Assembly: GCA_947626445.1 (NCBI GenBank)
Contig: CANQSC010000024.1
Span: 1-14,808 of the forward strand
Source of the DNA: an uncultured Bacilli bacterium
GTDB lineage: Bacteria > Bacillota_I > Bacilli_A > RF39 > UBA660
Length of the DNA stretch: 14,808 bases
Reading direction: 5' to 3'
Below the pieces are notes generated by a model. It did not search any database. It was given only the letters and a program-made list of their open reading frames with translations, and was not told the DNA's origin. Below are positions 1 through 7,735 of this stretch, piece by piece (the first letter of the stretch is position 1; every line of letters begins with the position of its first letter). A program made the translations under genes and the position numbers.

Positions 1-2
1 TA

Positions 3-761
3 CAACATAGTAAATATGGAAGTCATGCAAGTGTAAGAATTAATAATAATACAAATCATTTAACCGGATATGCAGCAGTTCATGAACCAACCATAGGCAA
101 TACAGCAACAAATGAATTATGTAGTAATAATTCTGATGCTTGCAATGAATATGGAGGAGTAACATCGCCTGGAGCTGATGGAGAATATAATACTAATTAC
201 TTTAATAAAGCAAGTGTAATTGCAAGTACAACAGGAAATTATAGTGGAATTTATGACATGAGTGGAGGAGCCTGGGAATATATGATGAGTGGAATGGATG
301 ATAATAGTACAGGAGATGGAAAAACAGGCAAATTAGCATCAGGCCGTCATAATGTATATAATTCAGGCTTTATAGGAAAGTTAACATGTCCATCTTGTAC
401 TAATAATGAAGTAGAAGTAAATCATAGTATTTTAGAAGTAACTGAAGGAATAGACTTACCTACTGATGAAAGATATTATGATAAATACGATTATAGTATA
501 AGTAATACAGCATTTAATAAGGGCATTTTAGGAGATGCCACGAAAGAAATGGGACCATTCCAAAAAATGAAATATTTAACTCAATTAAGACAAGTTGGCA
601 GTTGGTATAACGATGAAGCTTGGTTTATCAGTTTGGGCGCTCCGTGGATTGATCGTGGTGGCGGATATAACTATGGCACTGGTGCTGGCATGTTCCGTTT
701 CCATGACACGTTTGGTAATGCGAACATCTCCAACAGTTTTCGTCTTGTTCTAGCTTTTTAA
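3..761 (+). CDS. FGE-sulfatase/C-type-lectin-fold surface-type protein, 3' part
   Basis: The frame is open from base 3 to TAA at 759-761 (252 residues visible); the start and any signal or pilin-like N-terminus lie outside the window. GIYDMSGGAWEYMMSG, encoded at about 246-293, matches the formylglycine-generating-enzyme (FGE/SUMF1) fold signature. The C-terminus (PWIDRGGGYNYG, then AGMF, then NSFRLVLAF) matches the end of that fold. In gut Firmicutes such proteins are usually secreted or surface proteins of unknown ligand rather than sulfatase-maturing enzymes, so no catalysis is claimed. Four Cys lie outside the fold core (CSNNSDAC and CPSC). The last ~160 bases (601-761) are about 45% G+C by hand count, against about 28% in 421-540, with a matching change in codon choice (GGC, CGT, AAC, TCC). 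This suggests a separate origin for the C-terminus. Fold call fairly sure; function unknown. Confidence 0.75.
   Translation, partial: QHSKYGSHASVRINNNTNHLTGYAAVHEPTIGNTATNELCSNNSDACNEYGGVTSPGADGEYNTNYFNKASVIASTTGNYSGIYDMSGGAWEYMMSGMDDNSTGDGKTGKLASGRHNVYNSGFIGKLTCPSCTNNEVEVNHSILEVTEGIDLPTDERYYDKYDYSISNTAFNKGILGDATKEMGPFQKMKYLTQLRQVGSWYNDEAWFISLGAPWIDRGGGYNYGTGAGMFRFHDTFGNANISNSFRLVLAF
601..761 (+). other. Candidate variable 3' cassette (DGR-like VR)
   Basis: This G+C-rich segment encodes the C-terminal lectin-fold core. Framework residues (W.DRGG, YG, AG.F, SFR) alternate with positions that look free to vary. It ends at the stop codon, and a 9-bp inverted repeat begins three bases later. These are the expected features of a diversity-generating-retroelement variable repeat. 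No template repeat or reverse transcriptase is present in the window, so this is inference. Confidence 0.4.
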
Positions 762-763
762 TG

Positions 764-790
764 AAATCTAGTTTTATACTAGATTTTTAT
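764..790 (+). terminator. Hairpin plus T tract after first gene
   Basis: AAATCTAGT (764-772) pairs perfectly with ACTAGATTT (778-786) around a 5-base loop and runs into TTTTTAT. It reads as a rho-independent terminator for the upstream gene. Its position just after a possible variable repeat also matches the hairpin/cruciform found downstream of some retroelement target repeats. Confidence 0.7.
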
Positions 791-866
791 ATGGGTATAA
801 TTTTACTCGTAATTAAATATATATCTATTATATATAAAAAAAATTAAATTTAGTTTGAATTTTGAC

Positions 867-894
867 TTGGTTTTTTTCTTATTTGTGGTAAACT
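867..894 (+). promoter_or_regulatory. Extended -10 promoter
   Basis: TGTGG-TAAACT (-10 at 889-894) has the Gram-positive TRTGN extension. TTGGTT (867-872) lies 16 bp upstream as a weak -35. A better TTGACT (862-867) is 21 bp away, which is too far. It would drive the two coiled-coil genes starting at 925. The rest of the 163-base gap is featureless A/T. Confidence 0.5.
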
Positions 895-924
895 AAGGTA
901 GTTGGTTGAGACAGGAGGGATTAT

Positions 925-1716
925 ATGTATACTTGGATTAGTGAAGAAGCAAAAGAACAATTAGATTTGATGATGCAAAATTATGATAATGAAGTATCAG
1001 ATGCTAAATCTAAGCTTGAACAAAAACAAGAAGATGCCCAAAAACCTTTTTATAAATTAAGTCATTGGCAAGCTAAATTTAGTTATGATCAAATTGTTAC
1101 CAAAAATAAAAAAACTATCAAAAATCGATCATTATTTCATGATCTTAAATCTGATTTATATTATGGTGTTAATTCCTTAGCGGTTCAAACGGGTGTAGAT
1201 AATATGTCTATTGTTAAAAGAGAAGTATATGAAACCGTAAAAAAATGTTATAAAATGTATAATCGAATCTTAACTAATATTTTAAATAATGAAGACTTAA
1301 ATGATGAAATGTTAAATCATTATGCTGTTATTGCTGATAATATGCATGACTATCTTAATCAAATATCTTTTCGAATTCCTAAAAATGCTGAAATGCAAAA
1401 AGATGTTTCTGAAGAAGATTTAGATAAAATTGCCTCTTTTCCTAACATCTATAGCATTTGTGAACTTGCCTTATTAAAAGATTGGAGCTATGAAGAATTT
1501 TTAAACACTGTTTTAATCTTTCATGCTTTTCGCCAAAAAGATAATGAAGAAGCTAAAACTTTAAATGAAGATTTATCTAATATTTATGAATTTAGTCGTA
1601 AAGAATTATTACAAATGAAAATATCTCTTCTTCATGAAGCTGCATCTTTAAATGAAGAAATAGAAAAACAAAATGAAAAATTAGAATTAATTAAAAGTAT
1701 CAATCAATATTTATAG
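925..1716 (+). CDS. Hypothetical coiled-coil protein
   Basis: Not recognised. The 263-residue soluble protein has no signal peptide or membrane segment. Charged heptad-like helices occur near residues 6-40 (EEAKEQLDLMMQNYDNE onward) and 215-260 (rich in E, K and L), and the middle appears to be a helical globular domain. The start is clear: AGGAGG at 913-918 lies six bases before the ATG. The gene ends in TAG, and 11 bases later a second coiled-coil gene begins, so the two are probably co-transcribed and may form a complex. It uses somewhat more C-containing codons than that neighbour. Confidence 0.75.
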   Translation: MYTWISEEAKEQLDLMMQNYDNEVSDAKSKLEQKQEDAQKPFYKLSHWQAKFSYDQIVTKNKKTIKNRSLFHDLKSDLYYGVNSLAVQTGVDNMSIVKREVYETVKKCYKMYNRILTNILNNEDLNDEMLNHYAVIADNMHDYLNQISFRIPKNAEMQKDVSEEDLDKIASFPNIYSICELALLKDWSYEEFLNTVLIFHAFRQKDNEEAKTLNEDLSNIYEFSRKELLQMKISLLHEAASLNEEIEKQNEKLELIKSINQYL

Positions 1717-1727
1717 TAGGTGGTAGT

Positions 1728-2396
1728 ATGAGTTATTTTATATCTAGTAGTGAACAAAATAAATTAAATAATAAAGTAAAAAATTTAGAAATAGAAAAAA
1801 ATAAAATTAATGATAATTTAGTAAAGTATTATAATGATTTAAAATATTTAAAAAAACATATCGTATTTAGTCTTTTAAAAAGATATCGTTTAAAGTTAGA
1901 AAATTTAATTTGTAAAGAAGAAGTTTTAAGAACTACTAATAGAGAAAGTATTGAAATAATTGAAGAAATTAATAGTAAATTAAAAGATTTAGTAGTAGTT
2001 ATGCATACTAAAGGTAATGATAAAAATATATTTGAAGAAAATGTTTATTATGAATGTATGGATTTATATAATACTTTAGTTTTAAATATATATGAATTAT
2101 GTAATAGCACAAGTATAAGTATAGTAGAATTAAGTAATTTAAATAAGTTAATAGATAGAGTATATAATTATTATCAAGATGTTAATTTTGATGAATTAGA
2201 ATTAGATTTTGATGTTAAGATTAATATTGAAGATTATGAATTATATGATAATAATAGTAGTATTGTTGAATATATATGTAATTGTTTTAAGAATAAAATT
2301 AAATATGAAGAATTTATGATTAATGCAAAAAAATATTTAACTATTAGAAAAAGTCTTTATAATGTTAAAGTAAGAAAAGTAAGTAAAAAGGGGTAG
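1728..2396 (+). CDS. Hypothetical coiled-coil protein, second gene of pair
   Basis: Not recognised. The 222-residue protein has no signal peptide or membrane helix. Residues ~5-70 form a Lys/Glu/Asn-rich helix of coiled-coil character; the rest is helical and acidic (DELELDFDVKINIED), and the C-terminus is basic (KVRKVSKKG). AGGTGG at 1717-1722 precedes the ATG by five bases. Codon use is extremely AT-biased (Leu mostly TTA, Asn mostly AAT), more so than in the gene before it. The tandem arrangement with the upstream coiled-coil gene suggests a shared function, but nothing identifies it. Confidence 0.7.
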   Translation: MSYFISSSEQNKLNNKVKNLEIEKNKINDNLVKYYNDLKYLKKHIVFSLLKRYRLKLENLICKEEVLRTTNRESIEIIEEINSKLKDLVVVMHTKGNDKNIFEENVYYECMDLYNTLVLNIYELCNSTSISIVELSNLNKLIDRVYNYYQDVNFDELELDFDVKINIEDYELYDNNSSIVEYICNCFKNKIKYEEFMINAKKYLTIRKSLYNVKVRKVSKKG

Positions 2397-2408
2397 AATC
2401 CTTTTTTT
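2385..2408 (+). terminator. Weak terminator overlapping gene end
   Basis: AAAAAGG (2385-2391) can pair with CCTTTTT (2400-2406) around an 8-base loop containing the TAG stop, and the T run continues to 2408. The stem has only two G:C pairs, so it is weak. It sits where the coiled-coil pair ends and the regulated ABC promoter begins. Confidence 0.45.
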
Positions 2409-2412
2409 AATT

Positions 2413-2446
2413 TTGTAACTTAGTTGTAACTTTAGAAAAATATAAT
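2413..2446 (+). promoter_or_regulatory. PhoB-type direct-repeat operator and -10 box of ABC operon
   Basis: TTGTAAC occurs at 2413-2419 and again at 2424-2430, followed in both cases by T(T)TAG. Seven-base repeats separated by four bases (11-bp period) are the classic site geometry for dimers of OmpR/PhoB-family regulators. A perfect TATAAT lies at 2441-2446, but no acceptable -35 hexamer stands 16-18 bp upstream. The promoter therefore looks activator-dependent, with the regulator covering the -35 region. The likely ligand is the response regulator encoded at 5750-6397. Confidence 0.6.
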
Positions 2447-2468
2447 TAGGTTAGAAAGGAAGAATGTT

Positions 2469-3152
2469 ATGGAAATTTTAAGAGTTGAAAATTTAGGTAA
2501 AGTATATGGAAAAGGGGAAACTAAAGTTACAGCTTTAGATAATGTTAGTTTTAAAGTTAATAAAGGAGAATTTGTTGCTATTGTTGGAGCTAGTGGAAGT
2601 GGGAAGTCGACGCTTTTGCATTTAATTGGAGGAGTAGATAGACCAACTAGTGGAAAAGTTTTTGTTGATGGTAAAGATATATATAAATTAAATGATGACA
2701 AATTAGCTATTTTTAGAAGAAGACAAGTTGGTTTTATTTATCAGTTTTATAATTTATTACCAATTTTAAATGTTGTTGAAAATATAACTTTACCACTTTC
2801 TTTAGATAAGAGAAGTGTTAGTGATGAAAAAATAAATGAAATGTTAAGATTGCTTGGTTTAGAAAAAAGAAAAAATCATTTACCTAATGAATTATCAGGA
2901 GGAGAACAACAAAGAACAAGTATTGGAAGAGCTTTAATAACTAATCCAGCTTTAATCCTTGCTGATGAACCAACTGGTAATTTAGATTCTAAAGCTAGTG
3001 AAGAAGTTATTGCTTTGTTAATGAAATCGAATAAAGAATATAATCAAACTATTTTAATGATTACGCATAATATGGAAATTGCTAAATGTGCTGATCGAAT
3101 TATTAAAATTGCTGATGGTAAAATAGTGGAGGATAGTTATGAATCTGTTTAA
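2469..3152 (+). CDS. ABC transporter ATP-binding protein (MacB/LolD/BceA type)
   Basis: This 227-residue nucleotide-binding subunit would power the FtsX-type permease encoded immediately downstream. The motifs are complete: Walker A GASGSGKST at residues 40-48, Q-loop Gln92 in FIYQFYNLLP, signature LSGGE at 142-146, Walker B ILADEPTGNLD with D166/E167, and switch His200. The FIYQFYNLLP Q-loop and TGNLD are typical of the MacB/LolD/BceA branch, whose members move peptides or lipoproteins or relieve antibiotic inhibition rather than importing solutes. AAAGGA at 2455-2460 fixes the start. The 3' end overlaps the permease gene by 14 bases, indicating translational coupling. The specific substrate cannot be read from this subunit. 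Confidence 0.93.
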   Translation: MEILRVENLGKVYGKGETKVTALDNVSFKVNKGEFVAIVGASGSGKSTLLHLIGGVDRPTSGKVFVDGKDIYKLNDDKLAIFRRRQVGFIYQFYNLLPILNVVENITLPLSLDKRSVSDEKINEMLRLLGLEKRKNHLPNELSGGEQQRTSIGRALITNPALILADEPTGNLDSKASEEVIALLMKSNKEYNQTILMITHNMEIAKCADRIIKIADGKIVEDSYESV

Positions 3153-5718
3153 AAAATTAACAATTAAAAATCTATCCTTAAATAAGAAAAGAACCATTGT
3201 GACAATTATTGGGATTACTTTATCTGTTGCTTTAGTAACTGCGGTATGTACAATGTATGCTAGTTTACTATCATCTTTAGTTTTGTTTGAAACCAAAGAA
3301 AGAGGAAACTTTCATGTTAGTTTTTCTGATGTGCCCATAAAAGAAGTTGATAACATTAAAAATAATCGGCAAGTAGAAAAAGTATTTTTAACTAGTGATA
3401 TTGGTTATGCTAAGATAAATACTAAAAATGAAGATAAACCTTATGCATTTGTGAAAGGTTTTACTAATGATTCTTTAGAAAATTTATCAATTAATTTAGT
3501 TAATGGAAGACTTCCTTTAAATGATCATGAAATTGTGATTCCGATACATTTAAAAACTAATGGGCGTTTAGAATTAAATATTGGAGATGAAATAACTTTA
3601 GATGTTGGTAAAAGAATTAGTTTAGAAGATAATATTAATTTATTTCAAAATAATCCTTATCAAGGAAATGAAAAAATTATTGATACTAAACCGATTACTT
3701 ATAAAATTGTTGGAATTATTTCTAGACCAGCAAGCAATATAGAAAGTTATGAAGCACCTGGTTACACATTTATAACTCATGTAAGTGAAAATGAAATGCA
3801 TGGTAATGTTAATGTATATACATTGTATAAAAAGAAAGATTTAAAAAATTATTTGAATACTACTGCTAATATTTTAGGGGTTGATGAAGAGACTTATAAA
3901 ATATACTATAAGGGAACTTATCATGAAGATGATAAAAAGGATATTATAAAAGAAATATCAAAAGCAAAATATCAAATTAATATAAATGATTATCTAATAT
4001 CATTGCAAACTGATCCTATTACTAATAGTGGGATTGGTGGTTTAGGATATGTAATTATTATTGTTTGTATAATTATTATTGTTTCAAGTGTTTTTTGTAT
4101 TAAAAATAGTTTTGATATTTCAATAACGGAAAAAATTAAACAATATGGTATGTTAAAAAGTATTGGAGCTACTAAAAAACAAATTAGAAAAAATGTTTTC
4201 TTTGAAGCTAGCATTTTAGGAATTGTAGGTATTGTCTTTGGTTTATTATTTGGTCTTTTAGCGTCTTTCATATTAATTAAAGTAAGTAATTATTTTTTAA
4301 AGGATATGTTAGCTACTGATTTAAAATTAATCTTTTCTTTCTCTTATTTTGCTTGTTTAATTGCGATTGCCCTAGGAATTGTAACTGTTTATTTTTCTGC
4401 TTTTAAAAGTGCCCATAAAGCAAGTAAAATTTCGCCTATTTCTTCTTTACGTAATAGTGGAGAGATTAAAATTAAAGGTAATAAATTAAAAAGTCCAAAA
4501 TTAATTAATCGTTTCTTTGGAATTGGGGGCGAGATATCTTATAAAAATATCAAACGGAATAAAAAGAAATATCGGACAACGGTTATATCTTTGATTGTAT
4601 CCATCTTTGTTTTTATTGCTTTATCAACATTTATTAACGTTGCTTTTGTCGCTGTTAAAGATGAAATAAATAGTATAGAATTTAATATATCATTAACTTC
4701 TACTGATATTAATAATTTTGAAACTATTAAAAATATTACTAATTTAGATACCATTAATGACTATAGTGTAATTTCTAGTAATGATGTTGATATTATTAAA
4801 CCTAAATATAATCCTGATTATGTTAACCTTCTTAATCTTAAATCATTTGAAACTGATCGAATCTTACTGGTTACTTTAGGTGATTATCAGTATCGTAAAT
4901 ATCTAGATTCTTTAAATCTTAATTATGATGAAGTAAAAGATGAAGGAATTTTAATTGATGAATTACAAATTAGAAAGCAAGATGCTAATGATAAGTTAGA
5001 AAAATATGTATTACGAAGTTTTGACTATCAGCAAAATGAATTAATTAATCTTAATGTTTCTGATAAAAACCTTAATCTTCCTATTGCGTATGTTACTAAT
5101 AAAAAACCTTTTGGACTTCAAAATTATGTATCGGAAATGCTTGTAATTAGTAATGAATTTGCAAGTAGTTTATATAAAGATGAAAACTTAGCTATTTATT
5201 TATTATCAAGTGACCCGAATAAATTACAAGATGATATTGATGTAATGTTAAAAGATACTAATTATAATCTTAATAATTTAGAAGAAAATTACCAAATGAT
5301 GAAAAACTTATATACCTTAATTGCTATTTTCTTATATGGTTTTATAATTGTTATATCATTAATTGGGATAACTAATATCTTTAATACCATCACTACTAAT
5401 ATGAATTTAAGAAAACCAGAATTTGCAATTTTAAAATCAATTGGGATGACTAGTAAAGAGTTTCAAAAAATGATTAGATTAGAAAGTATTTTTATAGGAG
5501 TAAAATCACTACTTTTTGGTGTTCCTATTGGACTTATCTTATCATTTATAATCCATAAACTATTAAGTAGTGAAGGTGCTAAATTCCCTGTTCCTTATCT
5601 AAGTATAATAATTTGTTTTGTAGTAGTTTTCTTGATTATCAATTTAATTATGAATTATTCTTTAAATAAAATCAAAAAACAAAATATTATTGAAACAATT
5701 CGTAATGAAAATATTTAA
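3139..5718 (+). CDS. ABC transporter permease, two FtsX domains
   Basis: This 859-residue integral membrane protein is the partner of the ATPase at 2469-3152. It is an internal duplication. Each half has an N-terminal membrane helix (~residues 18-45 and ~473-505), a large extracytoplasmic region, and three C-terminal helices (~298-325, 355-380, 395-420; and ~723-748, 780-803, 820-843). The FtsX-domain motif after the second helix is repeated (YGMLKSIGATKKQ near 335, FAILKSIGMTSKEF near 765). This eight-helix layout resembles the large Firmicutes permeases that sit beside two-component systems in antimicrobial-peptide or lantibiotic responses. It differs from ten-helix BceB. GGAGG at 3128-3132 precedes the ATG. 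The stop is followed by the regulator gene after 31 bases. The substrate is unknown. Confidence 0.9.
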   Translation: MNLFKKLTIKNLSLNKKRTIVTIIGITLSVALVTAVCTMYASLLSSLVLFETKERGNFHVSFSDVPIKEVDNIKNNRQVEKVFLTSDIGYAKINTKNEDKPYAFVKGFTNDSLENLSINLVNGRLPLNDHEIVIPIHLKTNGRLELNIGDEITLDVGKRISLEDNINLFQNNPYQGNEKIIDTKPITYKIVGIISRPASNIESYEAPGYTFITHVSENEMHGNVNVYTLYKKKDLKNYLNTTANILGVDEETYKIYYKGTYHEDDKKDIIKEISKAKYQININDYLISLQTDPITNSGIGGLGYVIIIVCIIIIVSSVFCIKNSFDISITEKIKQYGMLKSIGATKKQIRKNVFFEASILGIVGIVFGLLFGLLASFILIKVSNYFLKDMLATDLKLIFSFSYFACLIAIALGIVTVYFSAFKSAHKASKISPISSLRNSGEIKIKGNKLKSPKLINRFFGIGGEISYKNIKRNKKKYRTTVISLIVSIFVFIALSTFINVAFVAVKDEINSIEFNISLTSTDINNFETIKNITNLDTINDYSVISSNDVDIIKPKYNPDYVNLLNLKSFETDRILLVTLGDYQYRKYLDSLNLNYDEVKDEGILIDELQIRKQDANDKLEKYVLRSFDYQQNELINLNVSDKNLNLPIAYVTNKKPFGLQNYVSEMLVISNEFASSLYKDENLAIYLLSSDPNKLQDDIDVMLKDTNYNLNNLEENYQMMKNLYTLIAIFLYGFIIVISLIGITNIFNTITTNMNLRKPEFAILKSIGMTSKEFQKMIRLESIFIGVKSLLFGVPIGLILSFIIHKLLSSEGAKFPVPYLSIIICFVVVFLIINLIMNYSLNKIKKQNIIETIRNENI

Positions 5719-5722
5719 CTTT

Positions 5723-5740
5723 TTTAGTATACTAAAGGAG
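5723..5740 (+). promoter_or_regulatory. Palindrome with -10-like core before the regulator gene
   Basis: TTTAGTATACTAAA (5723-5736) is a perfect 14-bp palindrome. It contains TATACT (5728-5733), and its right end overlaps the Shine-Dalgarno AAAGGAG (5734-5740) of the regulator gene. It could be an internal promoter or operator, but no -35 is visible, so simple co-transcription with the ABC genes remains possible. Confidence 0.35.
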
Positions 5741-5749
5741 TGATGTTTG

Positions 5750-6397
5750 ATGAAAATATTATTAATTGAAGATAATATCAATATTGGAGAGTCTCTTAAA
5801 GAATCATTAGAAAAAAATGGTTATGAACTTATTGTTAAACCATCTTAATCTTTAGCACAGATATATCTAGAATCTACTAAACCTAATTTAATTATTTTAG
5901 ATATTTCTTTGCCTGATGGTAATGGTTTTGATTTCTTTAAAAATGTTATTAAAAAAATTAATATTCCGACTATTATTTTAACAGCTTTTGATTCTGAAGA
6001 AGATATTGTAAGTGGTCTTAATATGGGAGCTGATGATTATCTTACTAAACCTTTTAGTATTAAAGAATTAATTGCGCGTATCAATAAAATTTTAAAAATA
6101 AATAAAAATATTGTTAAAGTAAAAGATATTACTTATGATTTTGATAAAATGATGGTTTATAAAAATAATATTCCTCTTTCTTTAACACCTTTAGAACTTC
6201 AACTCTTAAATCTTTTATTTTTAAATCTTAATCATGTTGTATCAAGAAGTATGATTTTAGATACTATTTGGAACTTAACTGGTAATGATGTTGATGATCA
6301 TACTGTAACAGTGTATTTTAATCGTTTAAAGAAAAAATTAGATAGTGATATTATTAAAACATTGAAAGGAATTGGGTATCGTATTGATGAAGAATAA
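5750..6397 (+). pseudogene. OmpR-family response regulator interrupted by in-frame TAA
   Basis: The full frame encodes a 215-codon transcription factor: a receiver domain (codons 1-~115) joined to a winged-helix DNA-binding domain (~125-213). The receiver residues are intact: acidic pair E7/D8, phosphoacceptor D51 (ILDISLPDGNG), T78 and K100 (TKPF). The DNA-binding part has TPLELQLLNLL, the WNLTGNDVDDHTVTVYFNRLKKKL helix region and the GIGYR wing. However, codon 33 (5846-5848) is TAA, between KPS and SLAQ, upstream of D51. Restart at TTG 5909 would give a protein lacking D51. AAAGGAG at 5734-5740 supports the ATG at 5750. The frame overlaps the kinase gene. The interruption may be a recent nonsense mutation, a sequence error or suppression. 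Without it, this would be the regulator of the adjacent ABC operon. Confidence 0.85.
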
Positions 6398-7589
6398 TCT
6401 TAAATTAAAAAAATATTATCTTTTAAGTTTAATTGTTAGTCTTATTCTAAGTGTTACCTTAGTAGTATTAATATCACTAGAAAATAAAAGTTTAACTAAA
6501 AATTATAATTTAGCAATTGCTAGCATTATAAATAATGTTCGAGAAAAATATAGTATTGATGATAATGAACTTATTAACATTTTAAATTCTAATAATTTTA
6601 ATGAAGAATTTTTAAAAAAGTATAGTATTGATATTAATGAAGAATCAGTAATTTTAAAAAATAATTCTTTAAAAAAATATTATAATTATTTAAATTTTGC
6701 TTTTATCTTTTTAAGTTTATTAATTATTATATATTTATTTAGATTATATTTTAGAAAGAGAAATAAAGAATTAAATGAACTAACTAATTATTTAAAAGAA
6801 CTTAATAATCATAATTATTCTTTAAAATTAGAAAGTATGAGTGAAGATGAATTATCTAAATTAAGAGATGAAATTTATAAGACAACAGTTATGTTAAAAG
6901 AAACAGCCCTTAATTCTAAAAAAGATAAATTAGAATTAAAAGAATCATTAGAAAATATAACTCATCAATTAAAAACTCCTTTAACAGCTATATTAATTAA
7001 TGTTGATAATATGCTTGATGAAGAAAAACTTGATATTAAAAAAGAAGAAGCTTTAAGAAGTATTAAAAGAGAAATAAATAATATGAAATTTTTAATAACT
7101 AATTTATTAAAATTATCAAAATTAGAAGTTAATATGATTGAATTTAAAAGTGAACCTCATAATTTAATTACCATTATTAATAAAGCTATTTTAAATGTTT
7201 CTTCTTTATGTGATTTAAAAAATATTAAAATTATTGTTAAAGGAAATAATAAAAAAGCTATTAATTGTGATAAAGCTTGGCAAGTTGAGGCAATTACTAA
7301 TATTTTGAAAAATGCTATAGAACATTCTAAAAAGGGAAGTGAAGTTTTAGTTTTGTTAGAGGAAAATAATCTATATAGTGAAGTTAAAATTACTAATTAT
7401 GGAAAGGTTTTAAGTAAAGAAGATAAGAAACATTTATTTGAAAGATTTTATCATTATGATTCTTCATTAAAAGAAAGTATTGGCATAGGATTATCTTTAG
7501 CCAAGACAATTATATTGAAAAGTAATGGGACTATTATGGTTGATTCAAAAGATGAAAAAACTACATTTATTATTAGATACTTTTATTAA
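6387..7589 (+). CDS. Sensor histidine kinase
   Basis: This 400-residue membrane kinase is the partner of the response regulator. Membrane helices at ~10-31 and ~96-120 flank a short (~65-residue) extracytoplasmic segment. A linker helix follows, then the HisKA H-box ITHQLKTPLTA with phosphorylated His193, and the ATPase domain with N-box EAITNILKNAIEH (N305/N309), F-box LFERFYHYDSS and G2 box GIGLSLA. The G1 box is degenerate (NYGKV in place of DxGxG), as in several HKs of the HQLKTP type. ATG 6387 overlaps the regulator's stop (ATGAAGAATAA) and is preferred. TTG 6372 abuts AAAGGA too closely. The small sensor loop suits kinases that sense through an associated ABC permease, such as BceS-like ones, although this loop is somewhat longer. 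The reading frame is intact although the regulator's frame is not. Confidence 0.92.
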   Translation: MKNNLKLKKYYLLSLIVSLILSVTLVVLISLENKSLTKNYNLAIASIINNVREKYSIDDNELINILNSNNFNEEFLKKYSIDINEESVILKNNSLKKYYNYLNFAFIFLSLLIIIYLFRLYFRKRNKELNELTNYLKELNNHNYSLKLESMSEDELSKLRDEIYKTTVMLKETALNSKKDKLELKESLENITHQLKTPLTAILINVDNMLDEEKLDIKKEEALRSIKREINNMKFLITNLLKLSKLEVNMIEFKSEPHNLITIINKAILNVSSLCDLKNIKIIVKGNNKKAINCDKAWQVEAITNILKNAIEHSKKGSEVLVLLEENNLYSEVKITNYGKVLSKEDKKHLFERFYHYDSSLKESIGIGLSLAKTIILKSNGTIMVDSKDEKTTFIIRYFY

Positions 7590-7600
7590 TAAACTAAAAT

Positions 7601-7700
7601 CATTCGGAATGAAAATGCCAAATCATTTGGAATGGAAATGCCAAATCTCTCGGAACGGAAATGCCAAATCTCTCGGAACGGAAATGCCAAATCTCTCGGA
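7601..7700 (+). repeat. Tandem 23-bp repeat array (4 units plus 8 bases)
   Basis: Four head-to-tail units lie at 7601-7623, 7624-7646, 7647-7669 and 7670-7692, with a partial unit at 7693-7700. Units 3 and 4 are identical. Unit 2 differs from unit 3 at four bases and from unit 1 at two. All end in AAATGCCAAAT and contain CGGAA or TGGAA. Unit 3 is 11/23 G+C, far above the flanks. The array begins 12 bases after the kinase stop and ends seven bases before the -35 of the ATPase promoter. Unit 2 contains ATTTGG...CCAAAT, an inverted repeat. There are no spacers, so it is not CRISPR. A regulatory array for the ATPase gene is the best guess. Confidence 0.95.
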
Positions 7701-7706
7701 TTATGC

Positions 7707-7735
7707 TTGTAAAAATCTTATAATTTTAGTATACT
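7707..7735 (+). promoter_or_regulatory. Promoter of the DUF4143 ATPase gene
   Basis: TTGTAA (7707-7712), a 17-bp spacer and TATACT (7730-7735) form a good sigma-A promoter. A second TATAAT overlaps at 7735-7740. The 23-bp repeats end immediately upstream, where an activator or a wrapped repressor would sit. Confidence 0.6.

Noticed and set aside
2432..2701. Minus-strand frame opposite the ABC ATPase
   Set aside because: It is the shadow of a strongly conserved gene and has no ribosome site or family likeness. The same applies to the minus frames at 3054-3296, 3990-4271, 4539-4754 and 14131-14331.
7601..7700. Short CRISPR array
   Set aside because: The units are contiguous with no spacers, and no cas gene is present.
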